Source: Chryseobacterium sp. YIM B08800 (lineage in GTDB: Bacteria; Bacteroidota; Bacteroidia; Flavobacteriales; Weeksellaceae). From it: DNA of 64,000 nucleotides. The notes under the pieces are model-generated. The model was given only the letters and a program-made list of their open reading frames with translations, had not been told where the DNA came from and did not search any database. Position 1 is the stretch's first letter. The number at the start of each line of letters is the position of its first letter. Of the stretch, positions 27,901 to 36,209 are shown in pieces. Location: positions 62,001 to 126,000 of the forward strand of contig NZ_JAPDKN010000025.1 of assembly GCF_026163565.1 (NCBI RefSeq), written 5' to 3'. The position numbers and the translations under genes are program-made.

Positions 27901-28484
27901 TTTAATGCCTGAAACTGATTGTTCAGACAATATTCAGGTAACAGATAAAATCCGGATTCCGGGTCTGCACCGATGTCGCCGTTTCTGCTGAAAGTCGTTC
28001 CGCTCGCTCCTCCGTAAACTGCATATATTTTTGTTGATGAATCTATATTGACAGTTTCCATTTTTAAAACCAAACCTTCTTCTTTAGCCTGTGCTAAAAC
28101 GGTTAGCTTCAAAGTTCCGTTTCCAAGAATCGGGTCTTTGATTTCATACAACATCGAACCTGGACGATAACGGGTTTCAATTTTATCAGCCTGAATTAAT
28201 TTTTTAATCGAATTTCCGTTCTGAATGACGAATTGAAGATTTCCGCCCATTCCCGGAAGATAGAGTGCAAATTCCGGCAAATCTCCGGCTTCAACTCTCG
28301 ATGCACGATTATCTCCGTACAACGCACGATTGAAACGGTATTTTCCGTTGACCAATAGAAAATCGCCTTTGTCTTCTTTATAATGCAGTTCACGCTCTTT
28401 GTTCTGCCAATGTTTTGACTGAGCAAAAGAATGTGAAAATGCCGATAAAACAATCAGTCCGGCGAAAATGGTTTTTCTGCGCAT
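24921..28484 (-). CDS. DUF4450 large secreted protein, probable glycoside hydrolase of the pectin locus
   Basis: 1187 residues with a signal peptide ending SFAQ (~residue 22). The N-terminus (ERELHYKEDKGDFLLVNGK, RFNRALYGDN, VEAGDLPEFALYLPGMGGN) is the hallmark of DUF4450 proteins found in Bacteroidota glycan loci. Residues ~300-680 look like an (alpha/alpha)6 glycosidase region (DGIWESPTFLHGAVAWRMR, AWRGAYTANALSW, ALQYSGGKVTHTSAYNYRAN, NWQPYDWSINNVALAENL, YGISPGNFEQLSHYDAFRGE), followed by beta-domains. The activity is not known to me. It starts 1 bp after the GH28 stop, so the two are one transcript, likely acting on the same pectic oligosaccharide in the periplasm. Confidence 0.78.
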   Translation of the reverse strand: MRRKTIFAGLIVLSAFSHSFAQSKHWQNKERELHYKEDKGDFLLVNGKYRFNRALYGDNRASRVEAGDLPEFALYLPGMGGNLQFVIQNGNSIKKLIQADKIETRYRPGSMLYEIKDPILGNGTLKLTVLAQAKEEGLVLKMETVNIDSSTKIYAVYGGASGTTFSRNGDIGADPESGFYLLPEYCLNNQFQALKNQFQLNYLNKKKEAQMVNGNFSNVPFLQMTDAKTLENLSAFTQNKIDKSPIIYATYSPQKQPIYIQVAKGKPAKNFSDEDLKNIFNEAEKARLTLTNRIQLKTPDADLNNFGANLAVAADGIWESPTFLHGAVAWRMRLNAWRGAYTANALSWHDRAKEHFESYANSQVLKPDSAPVEMDTLLHLARSAEKMGTSVFSSGYVSRNPNDNSKPHHYDMNLVFFDQMFSHFNYTGDKAFLKKMWPTMVRHMDWEKRNFKRGDLYDAYAAIWASDALQYSGGKVTHTSAYNYRANREMAKLAKIIGENPQPYEQEADAILKAMKNELWIKNKGYFSEYKDALGNQIVHDKPGIWSIYHVSDAFILNEFEDYQNLQYINNHTPKIPITVKGADNKDYFTLATTNWQPYDWSINNVALAENLQAALAYWQAGRNEDAYQLWKGNLVESMYYGISPGNFEQLSHYDAFRGELYRDFADPIGVASRTLTEGLFGVYPNLLENKISIKPGFPKDWNSAELKLPDWEYQFKRTSKKTEYLFNSKYQNFVSLEMQIPVNYPNIKSVKVNGKNVDWKIKPNSILQPIIQFETSKGKDFKIEINYSGEEIKNEQTDFTNYISESLQLNFDSKKKIKDILDPQELIKTRNGNQFGLIQEERKGTFFVQVEQNGTSWWQPVNVDIRFPLETKWLNKKLQIQSKSSNPINGKLSINGLNKTFSIQKKQNSSIEIPINYLSKGTNFITLEYNGIKQNIEITDWEIENQGQFNNISLASKYNEKVTDIFNQKYLSPRLKVPTLQLPWQGIGNWCYPLITAQIDDSGLMNKRKNNKIEFLGIPFLIDKEDKNIAFASQWDNYPDSIEIPLSGKGKKIYFLMAGSTNPMQSQIVNGKITVQYVDGSTSELELKNPINWWPIEQDLFDDNFAFEIPDDKIPFRVQLKTGELYKGGTLSKYSSIKGFTDRQVDGGAATILDLPIDPNKELKSIKLTAVSNDVVIGMMSATVLR

Positions 28485-28485
28485 T

Positions 28486-29889
28486 TTATGGTTTTAACTC
28501 GGTTAAAGGTTGTCCGTTAACGGTTACATTTTTCAGTGTCACATTTTTCATATAATCTACTTTGTAAGGAATCTGAACGCCAACCATTTTAGCATTAATC
28601 ATTGTGAAATCTGTTACAGGCGAAGATTCGTAAGCATCAGAAAATACAGCATATTTTCCACCTTTGTCAACCGTTAGATTTTCAACCCAGATATTTCTCA
28701 TCGTCGGAATGTGATTTCCCGGTTTTTCATAATGCATATTAAAACGAACAGCAGCTTCTTTATAAGCACCTACTTTTGTATTGTAGAAAAATACGTTTTC
28801 GATAATTCCTCCTCGGCTTGAGCTTGTTTTAATTCTTAAAGCTCGGTCAAGATTTTTGCTGTCCATAACGTTTCCGATAGCATAGATATTTTTTGCGCCT
28901 CCCGCAATTTCACTTCCGATAACGACACCGCCGTGACCGTCTTTCATTTCGCAGTTTTCAATGATATGATTTTCAGCTGGTCTACCGATATCTCTTCCGT
29001 CTTCGTCTCTTCCGGATTTGATGGCAATACAGTCGTCTCCTGTATCGAAATAAGAATCTTTAATCCATACATTTTTACATGCTTCAGGGTCGAAACCGTC
29101 GTTGTTCGGTCCGTGACTGATTACTTTTACTCTTTCAATTAAAACATTTTCACACAAAACAGGATTCAAGTTCCACATTGGAGAATTTTTAACCAAAACA
29201 TCCGCCATGTAGAAATTTTTAGACTTGTAAGGCTGAACAAAGTTTGGTCTTAAATAATAGCCGTCACCGAAAATTCTTTCTCTCGCAGGTTTTCTTTCTG
29301 CCATATATTCGTGAAGTTTTGCACGGGCAGGATTTTGTCTTCCCGGACGAGTTTCGTTATAACCATATTTTGTCGCACCGCACCAAAACCACCAGTTATC
29401 ATTATCAGAATTTCCGTCTAAAGTTCCTTTTCCGGTGACGGCGATATTTTCTTCTTCGTAAGCATAGATTAGTGATGAGTAATTCATACATTCCATTCCT
29501 TCCCAACGCGTGAAAACGATAGGATAGTCTTTGCTGTCCTGACTGAATAAAATCGTAGAACCGTCACTTAAATGCAAATTGACATTCGATTCCAAATAAA
29601 TGGCACCTGTTAAGAAAATTCCATTCGGAACGATAACTCTTCCGCCACCTTCTGCACTACATTTCTCAATTGCTTTTTTGAAAGCTTCTGTATTTTTTGT
29701 TTTTCCATCGCCAACAGCTCCAAAATCGGTAATCAGGTAATCAACTTTTCTGAATTCCGGTTTTTTTATCTGCTTTTTTAAAGCTTTAATTTCTTTTAAA
29801 GGTTGTTTTGCAGAAGTCCACGGTTTGTATTGAGCCGATGTATGAATCGATAATAAGAATACAAAAAGGAGTAAAACATATTTTTTCAT
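28486..29889 (-). CDS. GH28 polygalacturonase / rhamnogalacturonan hydrolase
   Basis: 467 residues from the ATG at 29889, chosen because it begins directly with the signal peptide (KKYVLLLFVFLLSIHTSAQ); an upstream alternative start only adds 18 unlikely residues. The GH28 beta-helix motifs are all present: NNDGFDPEACKNV, GDDCIAIKSGRDEDGR, DGHGGVVIGSEIAGG (catalytic-site His) and RALRIKTSSSRGG. The N-terminal part DFGAVGDGKTKNTEAFKKAI is the usual pectate-type entry. The NDGFDPE variant is common in exo-acting or RG-type members. First gene of the minus-strand hydrolase set, 1 bp from the DUF4450 gene. Confidence 0.93.
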   Translation of the reverse strand: MKKYVLLLFVFLLSIHTSAQYKPWTSAKQPLKEIKALKKQIKKPEFRKVDYLITDFGAVGDGKTKNTEAFKKAIEKCSAEGGGRVIVPNGIFLTGAIYLESNVNLHLSDGSTILFSQDSKDYPIVFTRWEGMECMNYSSLIYAYEEENIAVTGKGTLDGNSDNDNWWFWCGATKYGYNETRPGRQNPARAKLHEYMAERKPARERIFGDGYYLRPNFVQPYKSKNFYMADVLVKNSPMWNLNPVLCENVLIERVKVISHGPNNDGFDPEACKNVWIKDSYFDTGDDCIAIKSGRDEDGRDIGRPAENHIIENCEMKDGHGGVVIGSEIAGGAKNIYAIGNVMDSKNLDRALRIKTSSSRGGIIENVFFYNTKVGAYKEAAVRFNMHYEKPGNHIPTMRNIWVENLTVDKGGKYAVFSDAYESSPVTDFTMINAKMVGVQIPYKVDYMKNVTLKNVTVNGQPLTELKP

Positions 29890-30118
29890 AATTCTAAAGC
29901 ATTGTAAGTTTTTAAGAAGGCTGGTTTTCTTTTCTAATCGCAATCTAAAATAATTGAATCTAAAAATTATCCTGCACTGTCTGTTATTATTTTTTTAATT
30001 ATTTCAGTGTGTAAACGATTGCAAAATATAAATATTGTAATTAATGTAAGCAAAGAAAATTTATTTATTTTGAAAGAATTGAAAATAAATAAAGAAAAGT
30101 TTTTTGAAATTTAGAAAC
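29890..30118. other. AT-rich region upstream of the GH28 gene
   Basis: About 230 bp with no ORF or RNA gene that I recognise. It must hold the promoter for the minus-strand hydrolase set, but I see no convincing TAnnTTTG box paired with a -33 TTG. Confidence 0.4.
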
Positions 30119-30154
30119 AAAAAAAAGAGAAGTAAACCATGTTATTTCTCTTTT
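30119..30154 (-). terminator. Rho-independent terminator after the ketoacyl synthase gene
   Basis: On the minus strand AAAAGAGAA pairs with TTCTCTTTT, followed by further T residues. It lies ~45 bp after the synthase stop. Confidence 0.75.
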
Positions 30155-30195
30155 ATATTTCAAAAATATTGTGAAGTCTTAAAGCTAAATCTACA

Positions 30196-31260
30196 TTAAA
30201 ATTTATAAACGAATGCATTAATGTTCATTCCTGCGCCCACTGATGCAAACAAAACAATGTCATCTTTTTTGATGGAATGTGAAGGCAGTTCATTATTCAA
30301 AATCATTGTTAATAATGAAGGTATTGTTGCAACACTGCTGTTTCCGAGCTTACTGATTACCATCGGCATAATATCTGAAGGTGGAGGAGTGTCATATAAT
30401 TGGTAGAATCGGTTGACAATTGCTTCATCCATCTTTTCGTTTGCCTGATGAATAATTATTTTATCAAGCTGATCTATCGAATAACCACTTTGATCGAGAC
30501 ATTTCTTCATCGCTTCCGGAACATTCACAAGGGCAAATTCGTAGATTTTTCTGCCATCCATTTTAATGTATCGTGTATCCTGACAATTATCGTTGTTATA
30601 AGATTTTCCAAAATTCAGGAAGTCTTTTTCTTTTAGGGTAAAAGAGGCTGAAACATGGGATTTTATTCCAGAATCATCATCATCTTCATTGGCTTCCAAA
30701 ATTACGGCTCCAGCTCCGTCTGCATAGATCATACTGTCTCTATCGTGAGGATCTGTGACACGAGAAAGCGTTTCTGCACCAATAACCAAGCATCTTTTTG
30801 CGATACCTGATTTGATGAATGCATTAGCCTGAATCACTCCTTCAATCCAACCGGGGCATCCAAATAATAAATCATAACCAACGCAGAAGTTATTTTTGAT
30901 CTGCAATAAATGTTTTACTCTTGAAGCAAGACTAGGAACAGCATCGGACTGTATTGTGCCAGATTTTATATCGCCAAAATTATGAGCGAAAATAATATAG
31001 TCTAAAGTTTCAGGATCGATTTTTGAGTTTTCTATTGCATTTTTAGCCGCAATAAATCCTAAATCAGAAGTTACCTGATCTTTGCTTGCATATCTTCTTT
31101 CCTCAATTCCGGTAATTTTTTTTAGCTTACTGGTAATCAATGAATTGTCGTCCTTTAAGTTTTCGCCCTGTTCATTAAGAAAAATATGCTTATCGAAAAA
31201 CAGATTGGTAATGGTTTCTGATGGTATGTAGTTTCCTACCCCTATAATTTTACTTTTCAT
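30196..31260 (-). CDS. stand-alone 3-oxoacyl-ACP synthase III-like enzyme
   Basis: 354 residues of FabH-type thiolase fold. The catalytic triad is visible: Cys in YDLLFGCPGWIEG, His in IIIHQANEKMDEA and Asn in SKLGNSSVATIP. The N-terminal IIGVGNYIPSE and KITGIEERRYAS match KAS III enzymes. FabH uses acyl-CoA and malonyl-ACP to start fatty-acid chains, but here no acyl carrier protein or other fab gene is nearby, and the variant LFGCPGW context suggests a specialised member, perhaps acting on an unusual acyl primer. It lies alone between terminators, so a link to either neighbour locus is not supported. Confidence 0.85.
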   Translation of the reverse strand: MKSKIIGVGNYIPSETITNLFFDKHIFLNEQGENLKDDNSLITSKLKKITGIEERRYASKDQVTSDLGFIAAKNAIENSKIDPETLDYIIFAHNFGDIKSGTIQSDAVPSLASRVKHLLQIKNNFCVGYDLLFGCPGWIEGVIQANAFIKSGIAKRCLVIGAETLSRVTDPHDRDSMIYADGAGAVILEANEDDDDSGIKSHVSASFTLKEKDFLNFGKSYNNDNCQDTRYIKMDGRKIYEFALVNVPEAMKKCLDQSGYSIDQLDKIIIHQANEKMDEAIVNRFYQLYDTPPPSDIMPMVISKLGNSSVATIPSLLTMILNNELPSHSIKKDDIVLFASVGAGMNINAFVYKF

Positions 31261-31458
31261 ATTGCGGGAATCTCATTGCCGAGATTCAATAAAATATTAT
31301 AAATTATTGATATTTTTTCAATAAAGGTAGTTTTTTTATAATGAAAAATATTGCAATCAATAATTTATTGCAAAGATTTAACATTCAATGCATATAAATG
31401 AATGCTGTAATAGTGTTATTCGGAATTTATAATTAATTGAATGAAAATAAATTAAGTA
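31261..31458. other. gap upstream of the ketoacyl synthase gene with a start-proximal hairpin
   Basis: GAATCTC (31268-31274) and GAGATTC (31281-31287) form a hairpin 7 bp upstream of the synthase ATG, where it could affect translation. The rest is AT-rich without genes. Confidence 0.45.
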
Positions 31459-31494
31459 TAAAAAAACGTAATACCAATTTTTGAATTACGTTTT
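31459..31494 (-). terminator. terminator of the chaperone-usher-like operon
   Basis: On the minus strand AAAACGTAAT pairs with ATTACGTTTT around a 12-nt loop and is followed by TTT. It lies ~70 bp after the usher-like stop codon. Confidence 0.82.
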
Positions 31495-31565
31495 AAAGTT
31501 TAAATATATAGTTGGATGAAAATTTGATTTTGAAAAATAAATTAATGATCTGAAGTGTAATTACA

Positions 31566-34361
31566 TTAATTACTGAAAGTTTTTTTATTTACTTTTTTCT
31601 CTCTTACTTTAATAATAAAATCGGGAACAACTACCATTTCGCCGGCTTTTATATTAATATCAAAGCTTTTTGTCTCGCAATAGGTATTTGCAGGAAGGGT
31701 AGACTCGTCAATGATAATTGTATAATTACCAGTTGGCAAAAATGAGTTGAATTTTCCATCGTCGTCACTTCCGATTCTTTGAATGACATTGTTTTGCTTA
31801 ATAATTTGAAACGCTACTGAAGATGCTCTGTGCTCGAAATCAACTGCAACTTTTGCATTATAGTCAAAAAATATTTTGCCCTGAAGTGTTCCGTTCTGAT
31901 GAAGCGGAATGCTTAACGGATATGAATAAGAATCTAGATTAAAATCATACTCATCATAATACCAACCTTGCTGTATAAACTGTTTCAGCCTGTATTTTCC
32001 GAAAGGCACATTTTTATAAGTTGCTGTTCCGTCTGCATTGGTTTTAAGGGCTATATTATTGATATTAACGATATAATCGTTTGCCGTTTTTTCTCCTAGA
32101 TCAAAGATATTGTTATTGTTTTCGTCATAAAATGCAAGTACCTGAATTTTTCCTTTTTTATCGGGATTTAATACTGTATTTCTTAAATTTAAAGTTAGGC
32201 CAAGCTCAAATGTCAGAATATTATTTGCTAAAACTCCTACCGAATAATTGTACCATGAAGAGTTTAAAAATATATTGAAATTTTTGCTGTTATACTTTGC
32301 ATTTACAAACGCAGAAGGCGATTTTCCGTAGATAATATCATCTACATAAGATAATCCGGTACTCAGATTAAATTTGTCTTTGATGAAACTGTCGTTATAG
32401 AAAAGTGAAACTGTAAATTTTTTATAATCAGTATTTTCTGCTGCTAAATGTGAGAAAGCAAATTCAGATAAATAATAACTTCCGGATTGGTAAATTGCAT
32501 TGATATTGAATTTTTTAAAACTGTAGTTTCCATTCAGTTTCATTTGAAATTTTTTGTCATCAGAAAGCGGATATTTTACAATTCCTGTTTCAAATGCAAA
32601 TACTGCAGATTGTCTTGTTTTTAAATCTGACCATGAAATTTGTTCTACAATTCGGTGTGCTGTAAGGTCACGCAATTCGCTATTTTCCCAGGTTCCAAAG
32701 AAATTGTTGTAACTGTTCGAGTTTTCATTTTGGAACTGATAAAAAAGCCCAAAACTAATATTTTTTACTCTTGGAAACTTAGTTCCCACCTCAATTCTTG
32801 TGTTTTCAGAAACCTGTGGCCGGTCCAGAAAGTAATATTTTGGCGAAAAATTAGAGAATATAGCGTTACCGAAAAAGTTGTAATTTTTGTAATTCTTTGA
32901 AATAGTCTGCTGCAACTGTATACTTCCACGTCTGTTTCCAGGATAATATCCTGAACTGAAAAAGTAGTTTCCGTTAAGATTATAATCTTTAATAGCTCCA
33001 ATATAATTAGATTCTGCAGAGAAGGATGGTTTTGTAAGATCCTGAGTTTCGTAAGAACTTAAACCTGCATTTACCTTTGCAATCATGCTCCATACTTCAT
33101 CAAAGGCATAATTGGCTTCTGTTCCCAAAATACTGTGCTTACTTTTTTCAAAAGGATCGTAACGGTAAATATACGCTGCCGAAATATTTCTTGAGCTGTT
33201 GTTGGCGTTGAGTGTTCCTTTGGTGAAGAATCCGTAACCGTTTTTTAAAAAGCTGTTTTTTTCAATAAGATTAAAATTCTGATCAATAAATCCGACCTCC
33301 AATTTTTTGTTTTTTTCGAATGTATGGCTGTATTCTACACCTCTTCCCACCAAAGTCATTTCTAAAAGCTTATTAACGTTTCCAATGGTATATTGATCCT
33401 TACCTTGCTGAAGAACAATATTCGTATTGGTTACCAAAGGTTCTTGCTGGCTGTTGAGAAATGCAATATTCCCTCTCATATAAAGAAACCCGGAAGGCAA
33501 ATTGAAACCACCCGAACCAATCAGTTGATACATGTCGATATTATCTCCTACCTTTCTGTAAGAAGCTGTAATCTGATTTTTTGTTTCCTCTGTAAAATTA
33601 TTGAATTGCGGATCCTGATATTTTTGAACACTGGAAATATTCTGCACAAAAACAGTTGCTGAATTGAATATTTCTTTGTCGGGATTTCTAAAACCAGAGA
33701 CATTTATCGAAAAATTTGATAATCTGGATAAACCTTTTGAAGGCTGATAAGTAAATATAAAAGTAGAATCTTTTTTTACATTGATTACAGCTTGTTGCTC
33801 TAAAAACTGATTTCCATTTTCAGGATCTGGAATTTTGCAAACCAAAGTAATATCCTGAGAAATATTTCCCGAATTGCTTACTCTTACTTTAACCGATATA
33901 GGTTCTTGGCTGGAAGATCTGTAAATAGGTGCATTTAATACAGATAAATTAAGGTCGTTATTAATCTCAATAATATGTTCTTTGATTCTTTCTGAAATTA
34001 AAATTCCAAGCTGATCGACTAACCTTACTTTTATAGGAGAAGATCCTGCTTTTGCATCAGATCCTACAATGATTCTTACAGGTAAATATTTTTTTTCGTT
34101 GGGCTTAAGTTCTATTAATGGTTCTTCACCAGAGATAATTTTAAATCCTTTCGGACATACAAACTGCAGTTTTCCGCTGAAATTATTAGAATTTAAGTTT
34201 TGAACAGCAACTACAAGATTTAAAAGTCTGGAACGTGATGACGAACTTTCTTGTTCTATTTCCATCGTTACATTTGATTCAGTTTTTTGCGCGTTTATAT
34301 AAATACTACTGAACAAAACGATAAAAAGGGTGAACAAAAATCTTCTGCTTAAAAAAGGCAT
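31566..34361 (-). CDS. usher-like outer-membrane beta-barrel protein
   Basis: 931 residues. Signal peptide to NAQ (~25). Residues ~30-240 form two Ig/NEW3-like beta-sandwich domains (VPVRIIVGS-type, PNEKKYLPVRIIVG; VKVRVSNSGNISQDI). Residues ~260-745 are a long run of alternating polar/aromatic strands typical of an outer-membrane barrel (GFFTKGTLNANNSSRNISAAY, FNIFLNSSWYNYSVGV). Two C-terminal sandwich domains follow: an SdrD-B/CNA-B-like one with FYDENNNNIFDLGEKTAND, and one with GKIFFDYNAK. Classical ushers also have an N-terminal domain, barrel and two C-terminal sandwiches, although here no clear PapC signature is seen. Last gene of an operon with pilin, chaperone and adhesin-like genes, 10 bp after the adhesin. 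Calling it an usher is an inference from architecture and context. Confidence 0.6.
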   Translation of the reverse strand: MPFLSRRFLFTLFIVLFSSIYINAQKTESNVTMEIEQESSSSRSRLLNLVVAVQNLNSNNFSGKLQFVCPKGFKIISGEEPLIELKPNEKKYLPVRIIVGSDAKAGSSPIKVRLVDQLGILISERIKEHIIEINNDLNLSVLNAPIYRSSSQEPISVKVRVSNSGNISQDITLVCKIPDPENGNQFLEQQAVINVKKDSTFIFTYQPSKGLSRLSNFSINVSGFRNPDKEIFNSATVFVQNISSVQKYQDPQFNNFTEETKNQITASYRKVGDNIDMYQLIGSGGFNLPSGFLYMRGNIAFLNSQQEPLVTNTNIVLQQGKDQYTIGNVNKLLEMTLVGRGVEYSHTFEKNKKLEVGFIDQNFNLIEKNSFLKNGYGFFTKGTLNANNSSRNISAAYIYRYDPFEKSKHSILGTEANYAFDEVWSMIAKVNAGLSSYETQDLTKPSFSAESNYIGAIKDYNLNGNYFFSSGYYPGNRRGSIQLQQTISKNYKNYNFFGNAIFSNFSPKYYFLDRPQVSENTRIEVGTKFPRVKNISFGLFYQFQNENSNSYNNFFGTWENSELRDLTAHRIVEQISWSDLKTRQSAVFAFETGIVKYPLSDDKKFQMKLNGNYSFKKFNINAIYQSGSYYLSEFAFSHLAAENTDYKKFTVSLFYNDSFIKDKFNLSTGLSYVDDIIYGKSPSAFVNAKYNSKNFNIFLNSSWYNYSVGVLANNILTFELGLTLNLRNTVLNPDKKGKIQVLAFYDENNNNIFDLGEKTANDYIVNINNIALKTNADGTATYKNVPFGKYRLKQFIQQGWYYDEYDFNLDSYSYPLSIPLHQNGTLQGKIFFDYNAKVAVDFEHRASSVAFQIIKQNNVIQRIGSDDDGKFNSFLPTGNYTIIIDESTLPANTYCETKSFDINIKAGEMVVVPDFIIKVREKKVNKKTFSN

Positions 34362-34371
34362 CTTTTAAATT

Positions 34372-35400
34372 TTATTGAGGAGTAATTTCGTACTGTAGCG
34401 TAGTAGAATACTCAGTAGGCTTAGCATTAATTAATTGCTCATCTTGTGGCAATGTAAAATATTTGATGTCGTAATTATAGATTGTCGTTTGAGATACATT
34501 TCCTTTGGCAAGAGTCTGGCTTGTGGTGCTTAATGTTATAGGAAAAATAGTTTGATTACTCTGCCCTAAAGGCTGCAAACTAAGATGTACTGCACTTACA
34601 GGAATAGAATAATTACCTACATTAGATAACAGATGACTTTGTAATGATTTTACTTTGATCTGAAAATTGGTATTTGTACTAATTTGCAATCCACTAGGAT
34701 AGACAACACTCGTTCCATTGTTGTAGTCCTGCATGCTGTTAAATTCAAGCAAACCGTTTACAGCGTTCATGTTTACTTTTAAAGACATTTCCTGTGTTAC
34801 AGGTGGCGTTCCCGATAAATCAGCAATATGAAATTCAAAAGTATGACTTACTTTTCCCATCACATTGTTGTATTGATCATAAGCTGTAAATTCTATAGGT
34901 GCTGCAAATCTTGTCCATGTAGGATATGATCCTAAATAAGCACCTCCCATTATGGTAATTCCAAATTTAAGCTGAAGATTATAGTAACCATTTGGTGTCG
35001 AAGGCATGTTGTATAACGGTGCATTTGATTGAGGAACCAGAAAAACCTCTGCATTTTCCTGTAAAAATACATTAGGTGGCACTCCTATTTGTGTGAGCGA
35101 TGGAGTAGGATTAGGATCAGCTTGTCCTGTTGAAGAAATAGGCTGAAAAGATATTTTATTTCCAGGAATAGTATATTGACCGTTCGTAGAAGTAATTGGT
35201 TGTTTAAGTTTTGCAGAAAGCTTCCAATGAGGCATGTTTAAGTTGCCATTTGCCGCAAAAGTTACCGTATATGCATCCGGATTATTATTTCCATTATAGG
35301 AGTTTACCTGCATATAGCTGTTTGTCCATGAAGTAAATGAAACCTGTGCATTAACTATCATAGATATTGTGATGAATAGAGCGATAAATACTTTACTCAT
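34372..35400 (-). CDS. two-domain adhesin-like protein with C-terminal pilin-like domain
   Basis: 342 residues with a signal peptide ending VNAQ (~19). Residues ~20-200 form a beta-rich domain unlike any family I know (SFTSWTNSYMQVNSYNGNNN, LYNMPSTPNGYYNLQLKFG). Residues ~205-342 resemble the pilin encoded first in the operon: both have LE[FY], DY.NG and F.[IV]KVKS in the same order, and both end with Y[ST]T.L.Y.I. That is the layout of a tip adhesin: receptor domain plus pilin domain. Its start overlaps the chaperone gene's end by 8 bp and the usher-like gene follows 10 bp later, so expression is coupled. Function as an adhesin is inferred. Confidence 0.62.
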   Translation of the reverse strand: MSKVFIALFITISMIVNAQVSFTSWTNSYMQVNSYNGNNNPDAYTVTFAANGNLNMPHWKLSAKLKQPITSTNGQYTIPGNKISFQPISSTGQADPNPTPSLTQIGVPPNVFLQENAEVFLVPQSNAPLYNMPSTPNGYYNLQLKFGITIMGGAYLGSYPTWTRFAAPIEFTAYDQYNNVMGKVSHTFEFHIADLSGTPPVTQEMSLKVNMNAVNGLLEFNSMQDYNNGTSVVYPSGLQISTNTNFQIKVKSLQSHLLSNVGNYSIPVSAVHLSLQPLGQSNQTIFPITLSTTSQTLAKGNVSQTTIYNYDIKYFTLPQDEQLINAKPTEYSTTLQYEITPQ

Positions 35401-36184
35401 AGTTAAAATTTAGTTCTCCCATTTCTAATGTCTCGTTATCTCCATAATCAATCATAACCGACACATTATAAGAGCCTTTTTCTGTTAAATCTTGTACAGG
35501 AATACTTATTTTACGGATATTTCCAGGTAATGTATAAAAAACAATAGGGTCTATGGCAATTTTTTTACCAGTACCTGTATTGATGATATCTGTGATGATT
35601 TTTCCATCAGTCCAAATATCAGATTGATTTTGAAAGGTGATATTCAATAGCTTTTTCGAGCTGTCGAATTTCAAATCTTGAATTTCAATTTTTCTTTTTA
35701 TTGGTTCTGGTGTTTTGTGGAATATTTTAATTCCTGAACGAATACTTACTTTTATTTTTGCTCCTTTATTGTCTACATCATCTACAGGGTTCATTTGGCT
35801 TACAAATAATACAGCAGTATGTGCCGAAAGCTTGTCCTGATTTACTGTAGGTGGAGTAAGGGTTACTTCAAGTTCCTTTCTTTCTCCGGGAGCCAGACTG
35901 AAGTAGTTATCGTTTTTCTTTATATTAACCCAGCTTGCACAAGAGTTTTTCAATGTGCCGGCTGCATACATTATGTTTTCACCTTTTTCATCATAATCCC
36001 AATCTCCCAAACTTACTGCAAGGTCTAATGTATTTTTTGCACTCACATTAGTAACTGTTATTTTTTGTGTGTTACTAGATCCTGCAGCAGACTCAAAATA
36101 TACTCTCGGTGGAGAAACCGAAATACCTGTCTGTGCACTGATTTGTATCATCAGAAATAAGAAAAGTAAGGTGATTTTGTTCAT
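35393..36184 (-). CDS. PapD-like periplasmic pilus chaperone
   Basis: 263 residues, the length of a two-Ig-domain PapD-type chaperone. Signal peptide to SAQ (~18). The first domain opens with GISVSPPRVYFESAAGSSN (Arg27 where PapD has its subunit-anchoring Arg) and shows the core strand ITVTNVSAKNTLDLAV. LSAHTAVLFVSQMNP (around 119-133) and VSIRSGIKIFHKTPEPIKR (around 147-164) match the F1 and G1 strands, with Lys153 in the place of the pocket Lys. The second domain carries LLNITFQNQSDIWTDG and GNIRKISIPVQDL. In such systems the chaperone donates a strand to unfolded pilin subunits and delivers them to the usher. It sits directly between pilin and adhesin genes. Confidence 0.78.
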   Translation of the reverse strand: MNKITLLFLFLMIQISAQTGISVSPPRVYFESAAGSSNTQKITVTNVSAKNTLDLAVSLGDWDYDEKGENIMYAAGTLKNSCASWVNIKKNDNYFSLAPGERKELEVTLTPPTVNQDKLSAHTAVLFVSQMNPVDDVDNKGAKIKVSIRSGIKIFHKTPEPIKRKIEIQDLKFDSSKKLLNITFQNQSDIWTDGKIITDIINTGTGKKIAIDPIVFYTLPGNIRKISIPVQDLTEKGSYNVSVMIDYGDNETLEMGELNFNYE

Positions 36185-36209
36185 TGATGGTGTTTTTAAT
36201 TACATGAAA

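Noticed and set aside
29890..29943. Extended start of the GH28 gene
   Set aside because: The added 18 residues precede a perfect signal peptide that begins at 29889; a signal peptide should be at the N-terminus.
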